8,752 nt of DNA from the NCBI GenBank assembly GCA_025350285.1, contig JANXYE010000143.1:1-8752 (forward strand). The letters are read 5' to 3'. Positions within the stretch are counted from its first letter, which is position 1, and every line of letters begins with the position of its first letter. Shown piece after piece: positions 5,116-8,752 of this stretch. A program made the translations under genes and the position numbers. The notes beneath the pieces were generated by a model. It was not told the DNA's origin, did no database searches, and worked only from the letters and a program-made list of their open reading frames with translations. Source of the stretch: Chloroflexota bacterium. GTDB lineage: Bacteria > Chloroflexota > Dehalococcoidia > Tepidiformales > Tepidiformaceae.

Positions 5116-6731
5116 TCCACACCGCCCACGACCGCCCCCGCGAAACTCTCCCCGCTCATCCACTCCGGCGGCGCCTCGCCCACCAGCTCAACCACCGTCG
5201 GCGCCACGTCGAACGCCCCCCTCCTCCCACGCTCCCCCGCCAAAATCCCCGGCCCAGACACGTACGCCATCCCCGCCCCGCCCGTGTGCCCTCCCGTGCG
5301 CCGGAACGGCAGCGGCCCGATTCGCCCCAGCCGCGGATGATCGAACCCCGCCGCCGATCCTCGCCAGACGAAGACCAGGTCGGCCTCGGTCTCACCCAGG
5401 GTCAACGGGTCGCGGCCCGTCACGCGCTCGACCGACTCCACGACCGGCTCACCCGTGCGCGTGTCGCGGCATTCACGGACCAGCTGCTCGACCTCGTCGC
5501 ATGCCCTGTTGTAGTCGGCCGCGGCCACGAGCCCGCGGCGCTCCCGCCCGGCAAGGTTGATGCGCACGCGTCCGTCGTAGAACGACGGGAGTGCAAACGC
5601 GGACATCGTCGGCCAATAGTCGCCGTAGCGTGACGCCGGCATCCAGCCAAGGCCCGGCCCCGCTGACCGGCTCCCGGCGCTCCCGGGCCCCCGCTGCCTG
5701 AAAAGGCTCATCGCCCGTTCGATGCGTGTCGGAGGCCGCCGGCGCTTCGGCCGCGCGACGGTCATTGCGGCGTCCATCATCTCCCCCCAGGTCTGTCCCT
5801 CTGGCACCTCCAGCACGGCGCTGTCTCCCCCCGCTCTGGTCGCGGATCGCAACACGCCCGTCCCTTTCGCCTGCTTCAACAACAGTTCCGAGAGCAGGAC
5901 CATGCTCGGCAGATCCGAGGCGTTCGGCCCCATACCGTGGAGATTGAACGCGACCAGCGTGACCTCCGGAAACGCCGCCACCAGGCGCCCGACGAGCCCG
6001 TCAACCGCCCGGTACACGGCTTTCAACCCTTCCCCCGCCGGCCCGGCCGAGGCATGCCCGTGCAGCGGATGATCGGCGTCGATCCCGTGCCACAACGCCT
6101 CCGCCGCGGAGTGCAGCTCGCTCACCACCATGTACGCGAGATCCCAGTCAGGCAGCGCGTCCCGGAACAGCCAGCACGCCGCCACCGCCCGCGTATCGAC
6201 CGCCTTGACCAGCGCTTCGCCCATCGCTTTCGTCTGCTCCGGAGACGGCCACACGAACCCGTAAATCCACCGTGCCGCCGGGTAAGGCCCAAAGCGCTCG
6301 GCCAACTCACTCCCGATCATTTCCGGCCGCGCCGCGGCCGGAGTCCCCGGGTCGTGTGCCCCCCACGCGACAACCCCACGCACCAGGGGCGCCCTCCCGA
6401 GGTCGAAGTAGGGCGGGTCGAACACGACCGTCTTTGCCGCGAGCGAGGCCGGAAAGGGAGCGAGCTTCGTTGGTTCCTGCCAGACCGCGTAGTCGTGAGG
6501 GTTGAAGTGCACGGCGGCCCACCGCTGAGCGGCCTCCGGCGACCGGCCCGTACTTACGTGCTCCCACGCCAGGCCGCTGCGCTTCGCCGTTCCGTGTTCA
6601 AGTTCGAAACGCGCGCTCCGCTGCTTGAGGGCTTGCAGCTCTGGCAGCTCGCCCTCGGCCATGAGCCGCTCGCCCAGCACCGGGTCATACCCGTCGAGCC
6701 CGACCATCAAGACCCGCCGTGTCGTCGCCAT
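5109..6731 (-). CDS. alkaline-phosphatase-superfamily (phosphodiesterase/nucleotide pyrophosphatase-like) protein
   Basis: This 540-residue protein has the core of type I phosphodiesterases and other alkaline-phosphatase-superfamily metalloenzymes. The first strand VLMVGLDGYDP (7-17) carries metal-ligand candidate Asp13. AKRSGLAWEHVSTGRSP (49-65) is the nucleophile region, where Ser52 may replace the usual Thr. SELHSAAEALWHGID (204-218) offers Glu205, His207 and His215, NLHGMGP (263-269) offers His265, and GGHTGG (480-485) offers His482. FDVAPTVVELVG with EWMSGES closes the domain, as in sulfatase-like proteins. The usual Asp-His pair appears as Leu-His, so metal binding may be altered. A basic, Ser/Gly-rich insertion spans about 328-362. 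No signal peptide or membrane segment is seen, so it is probably cytoplasmic. It converges on the CoA operon and diverges from the PrpD gene. The substrate is unknown. Confidence 0.85.
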   Translation of the reverse strand: MATTRRVLMVGLDGYDPVLGERLMAEGELPELQALKQRSARFELEHGTAKRSGLAWEHVSTGRSPEAAQRWAAVHFNPHDYAVWQEPTKLAPFPASLAAKTVVFDPPYFDLGRAPLVRGVVAWGAHDPGTPAAARPEMIGSELAERFGPYPAARWIYGFVWPSPEQTKAMGEALVKAVDTRAVAACWLFRDALPDWDLAYMVVSELHSAAEALWHGIDADHPLHGHASAGPAGEGLKAVYRAVDGLVGRLVAAFPEVTLVAFNLHGMGPNASDLPSMVLLSELLLKQAKGTGVLRSATRAGGDSAVLEVPEGQTWGEMMDAAMTVARPKRRRPPTRIERAMSLFRQRGPGSAGSRSAGPGLGWMPASRYGDYWPTMSAFALPSFYDGRVRINLAGRERRGLVAAADYNRACDEVEQLVRECRDTRTGEPVVESVERVTGRDPLTLGETEADLVFVWRGSAAGFDHPRLGRIGPLPFRRTGGHTGGAGMAYVSGPGILAGERGRRGAFDVAPTVVELVGEAPPEWMSGESFAGAVVGGVEA

Positions 6732-6893
6732 AGCCCCGATTCCCCTGCGTAGGGCTATCGTCGGGTCTTGCGATGAAAAGCGCGAGCCTCCCCCTCCATC
6801 AACATCGCTCGATCACCACGAGGTTCCTCCCTTCTCCCCGCTTCCGCTTCCCCTTTTCCGATTACCGGCATAGAACAGATGCTGAGGCCCACC
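6732..6893. promoter_or_regulatory. divergent promoter region between phosphodiesterase-like and PrpD genes
   Basis: This 162-base gap must hold start signals for both flanking genes. On the plus strand, TGAGG (6883-6887) sits six bases before ATG 6894. On the minus strand, AGGGGA lies about ten bases before the start at 6731. A long pyrimidine tract occupies about 6824-6859, and TAGAAC (6871-6876) is the only -10-like hexamer, a weak one. No clear -35 or symmetric operator is visible. Confidence 0.4.
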
Positions 6894-8249
6894 ATGAACC
6901 CAACGCCCTTCCTCGATGCCATCGTCCCCTTCCGCACCATCACGACGCGAGACATCCCGGCCGACGCCCTGACGGTCGCACGGCAGTGCATCCTTGACTG
7001 GCTCGGCTGCGCCCTCGCCGGCAGCGCCGAGCCCCTCAGCGAAATCCTCCGGGCGGAACTCCTCCGCGATGAGGCCCAGGGCAACGCCACCGTCGTCGGC
7101 GCCGCGGCCCGCGCCAGCGCCCGCACCGCGGCGCTCCTGAACGGCGCAGCCGGGCACGCCCTCGATTTCGACGACACCCACCTGGCCATGAGCGGCCACC
7201 CCACCGCTCCCATCCTTCCCGCCGTCCTCGCCCTTGCCGAAGAACTCGACGCCTCCGCCGAGGCCCTTCTCGCCGCCTTCGTGGCCGGAGTCGAAGTCGC
7301 CTGCCGCCTCGGTTCCTACATTGGCGCCGAACACTACCGCCTCGGCTTCCACGCTACCGGTACGCTCGGCACAATCGGCGCCGCTGCGGCTTGCGCGAAC
7401 CTACTCCATCTCGACGACCCCGCCTGGCGAAACGCCATCAGCCTCGCGGGAACCCAGTCCGCTGGCCTCAAAGCCAGCTTTGGCTCGATGGCCAAGCCCC
7501 TTCACGCCGGAAAGGCCGCCTCTGATGGCCTCTTCGCCGCCCGCCTTGCCGCCCGCGGGTACATCGGCGCCGCCGACATCATTGATGCCCCCGTTGCCCT
7601 CGCCGCGGCCGCCGCTAACGGCAAGACGAACCCCGCCGCCCTCGAAGCTAGCCGCGATCACTTTCTCATCCGCGACACCCTCTTTAAGTACCACGCCTCC
7701 TGCTACCTCACGCACGCCGGCATCAACGCCATCTCGTCGCTCCGCGGCCAGTTCGAGCCCGCCGCGATTGCCGCCATCGAACTACGCGTCCACCCTTCGC
7801 TCTTCACCGTTTGCAACATCCAACAGCCGAGTTCCGGCCTCGAAGTGAAGTTCAGCCTCCGCGCCACCGCCGCCATGGCTGCCCTCGGACTGGACACCGC
7901 GGACGCGGCCACGTTCGCCGACGGGCTGGCGCGCAACCCCGCCCTTGTCGCCCTCCGCGACCGCGTGGCAGTCGTGGCCGACTCCTCACTCGCCAGCTCC
8001 GTCGCCCACGTCACCATCTCCACGCACGACGGCTGCACCCTGGCCGCCGGCGCCGACACCGGCATGCCCGCCGCGGACCTCGCGCTTCAGGCATCCCGCC
8101 TTCAAGCCAAGTTCCTTGGCCTTGCCACTCCGGCCCTCGGCGCTGGCGTGACGGCCCAGCTCTCAACGGCGCTCCTAAACATGGACGCCGCCACTCCCGT
8201 CCGCGCCATCACCCAACTCGCCGTCCGTCCGGCGTTCGGCCCAAAGTGA
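6894..8249 (+). CDS. MmgE/PrpD family protein (2-methylcitrate dehydratase / cis-aconitate decarboxylase fold)
   Basis: This 451-residue protein shows the complete MmgE/PrpD fold: a large N-terminal helical domain (to about 255) and a smaller alpha/beta lid domain. Family members include 2-methylcitrate dehydratase and cis-aconitate decarboxylase (mammalian IRG1, fungal CAD). Conserved elements are GHALDFDDTH (88-96) with Asp91 and Thr95, SGHPTAP with His102, GFHATGT with His153, KPLHAG with Lys201, and LFKYHASCYLTH with Lys265. These line up with the IRG1 residues Asp93, Thr97, His103, His159 and Lys207 as I remember them, but much of this set is conserved across the family and does not fix the substrate. 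I prefer ATG 6894, preceded by TGAGG at six bases; ATG 6879 would add five residues and lacks a Shine-Dalgarno sequence. Beside a C5-dicarboxylyl-CoA operon, a role in making or handling itaconate, methylcitrate or a related acid is plausible. Confidence 0.92.
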   Translation: MNPTPFLDAIVPFRTITTRDIPADALTVARQCILDWLGCALAGSAEPLSEILRAELLRDEAQGNATVVGAAARASARTAALLNGAAGHALDFDDTHLAMSGHPTAPILPAVLALAEELDASAEALLAAFVAGVEVACRLGSYIGAEHYRLGFHATGTLGTIGAAAACANLLHLDDPAWRNAISLAGTQSAGLKASFGSMAKPLHAGKAASDGLFAARLAARGYIGAADIIDAPVALAAAAANGKTNPAALEASRDHFLIRDTLFKYHASCYLTHAGINAISSLRGQFEPAAIAAIELRVHPSLFTVCNIQQPSSGLEVKFSLRATAAMAALGLDTADAATFADGLARNPALVALRDRVAVVADSSLASSVAHVTISTHDGCTLAAGADTGMPAADLALQASRLQAKFLGLATPALGAGVTAQLSTALLNMDAATPVRAITQLAVRPAFGPK

Positions 8250-8344
8250 ATCTCGCTTTACCATTCGCGAACCTCTGTGGAACCGCAACGCCTGAACGCG
8301 GCGTCTATGACATGATGCGCCTAGTACTCGGCGGGAGGGTTGTC

Positions 8345-8752
8345 ATGCCGTTCGCGATTCGTCAGATGCGTCACCCACAGGGCTCGCGCCTCAGGAGGGC
8401 GGCACTGCTGCTCGTCCTGGTCGCCTTGCCACTCGTTACCCTTGTCCAATCAGCGGGGGCGATCGTCGCGCCGGCGATCACGGGCATCTCCCCGTCCTCT
8501 GGCCCGTCTGCCGGTGGCACGGTCGTAACGATCACCGGCACAGGCTTCCTCGGCGCCACCAGCGTCAAGTTCGGCGCCACGAGCGTCGGCGTGGGCAGCA
8601 TCAACATCGCCGGCACCTCCATGACAGCAACCTCGCCCCTCAGTTCGGTTGGGACCGTACATGTCCGTGTCCTCGGGGCCCCCGGCGGCACGAGCCCCGC
8701 GGTCCCCGCCGACCTCTTCACCTTCTTTACCACGCCGAACATCACCGGCCTC
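8345..8752 (+). CDS. secreted IPT/TIG-domain protein, 5' part, cut by window edge
   Basis: An open frame starts at ATG 8345, preceded by GGGAGGG (8333-8339) at five bases, and runs without a stop through the last base, giving 136 residues. The N-terminus is a signal peptide: basic RQMRHPQGSRLRR, hydrophobic AALLLVLVALPLVTLV (19-34), and a likely cleavage after Ala-Gly-Ala at about residue 39. Then comes an IPT/TIG immunoglobulin-like domain (about 43-129) with ITGISPSSGPSAGGT and VVTITGTGF near its start and DLFTFF at its end. TPNITGL at the edge looks like the start of a second copy, so the full protein is probably a tandem-repeat surface or secreted protein. It has its own ribosome binding site and a 95-base gap from the PrpD gene; no functional tie to the CoA genes is apparent. 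A second Met at residue 8 is a less likely start. Confidence 0.85.
   Translation, partial: MPFAIRQMRHPQGSRLRRAALLLVLVALPLVTLVQSAGAIVAPAITGISPSSGPSAGGTVVTITGTGFLGATSVKFGATSVGVGSINIAGTSMTATSPLSSVGTVHVRVLGAPGGTSPAVPADLFTFFTTPNITGL

Noticed and set aside
5937..6752. Plus-strand open frame across the phosphodiesterase-like gene
   Set aside because: The product is Arg/Pro-rich without domains, while the minus strand encodes a recognisable superfamily protein.
8288..8304. Short hairpin ACGCC/GGCGT after the PrpD gene as a terminator
   Set aside because: The stem is only five base pairs with no T-run, too weak to claim.
1..8752. CRISPR array, insertion sequence or toxin-antitoxin pair
   Set aside because: No spaced repeats, transposase motif, target duplication or small paired genes are visible.

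Overview
The window is GC-rich bacterial chromosome with closely packed genes and short gaps. The dense set of CoA-ester enzymes, a secreted IPT/TIG-fold protein, strong C-ending codon use and a probable leaderless promoter would fit a Chloroflexota-type or similar high-GC environmental bacterium. That placement is a weak inference: no rRNA, tRNA or other phylogenetic marker is present.

Layout. Positions 165-1 (minus strand) hold the first 55 codons of a protein resembling the N-terminus of DUF4011 helicase-like proteins. Positions 166-600 are a gene-free divergent control region with two inverted repeats, an AT-rich island and a likely leaderless promoter. Positions 601-4960 (plus strand) form a tight five-gene operon: MaoC-like hydratase 1, acyl-CoA dehydrogenase, MaoC-like hydratase 2, CaiB/BaiF (family III) CoA-transferase, and a CitE/Mcl-type CoA-ester lyase. 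The last four start codons each lie on or right beside the previous stop codon. Positions 4961-5108 are a convergent gap packed with stem-loops and an imperfect direct repeat. Positions 6731-5109 (minus strand) encode an alkaline-phosphatase-superfamily (phosphodiesterase-like) protein. A 162-base divergent gap follows, then an MmgE/PrpD-family protein at 6894-8249. From 8345 to the right edge runs the start of a secreted IPT/TIG-domain protein.

How the genes may work together (inference). CoA transfer, acyl-CoA dehydrogenation, enoyl-CoA hydration and retro-Claisen cleavage are the steps needed to take C5 branched dicarboxylates (methylsuccinate, mesaconate or itaconate) through methylmalyl-CoA or citramalyl-CoA to glyoxylate plus propionyl-CoA, or pyruvate plus acetyl-CoA. 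The PrpD-family neighbour belongs to the fold that includes 2-methylcitrate dehydratase and cis-aconitate decarboxylase, the enzyme that makes itaconate. The gene content closely resembles the Pseudomonas aeruginosa itaconate locus as I remember it (Ich, acyl-CoA dehydrogenase, PrpD-like, Ict, Ccl), but order and orientation differ and there are two small MaoC proteins. The substrate cannot be settled from sequence alone. No regulator or transporter for the pathway lies inside the window.
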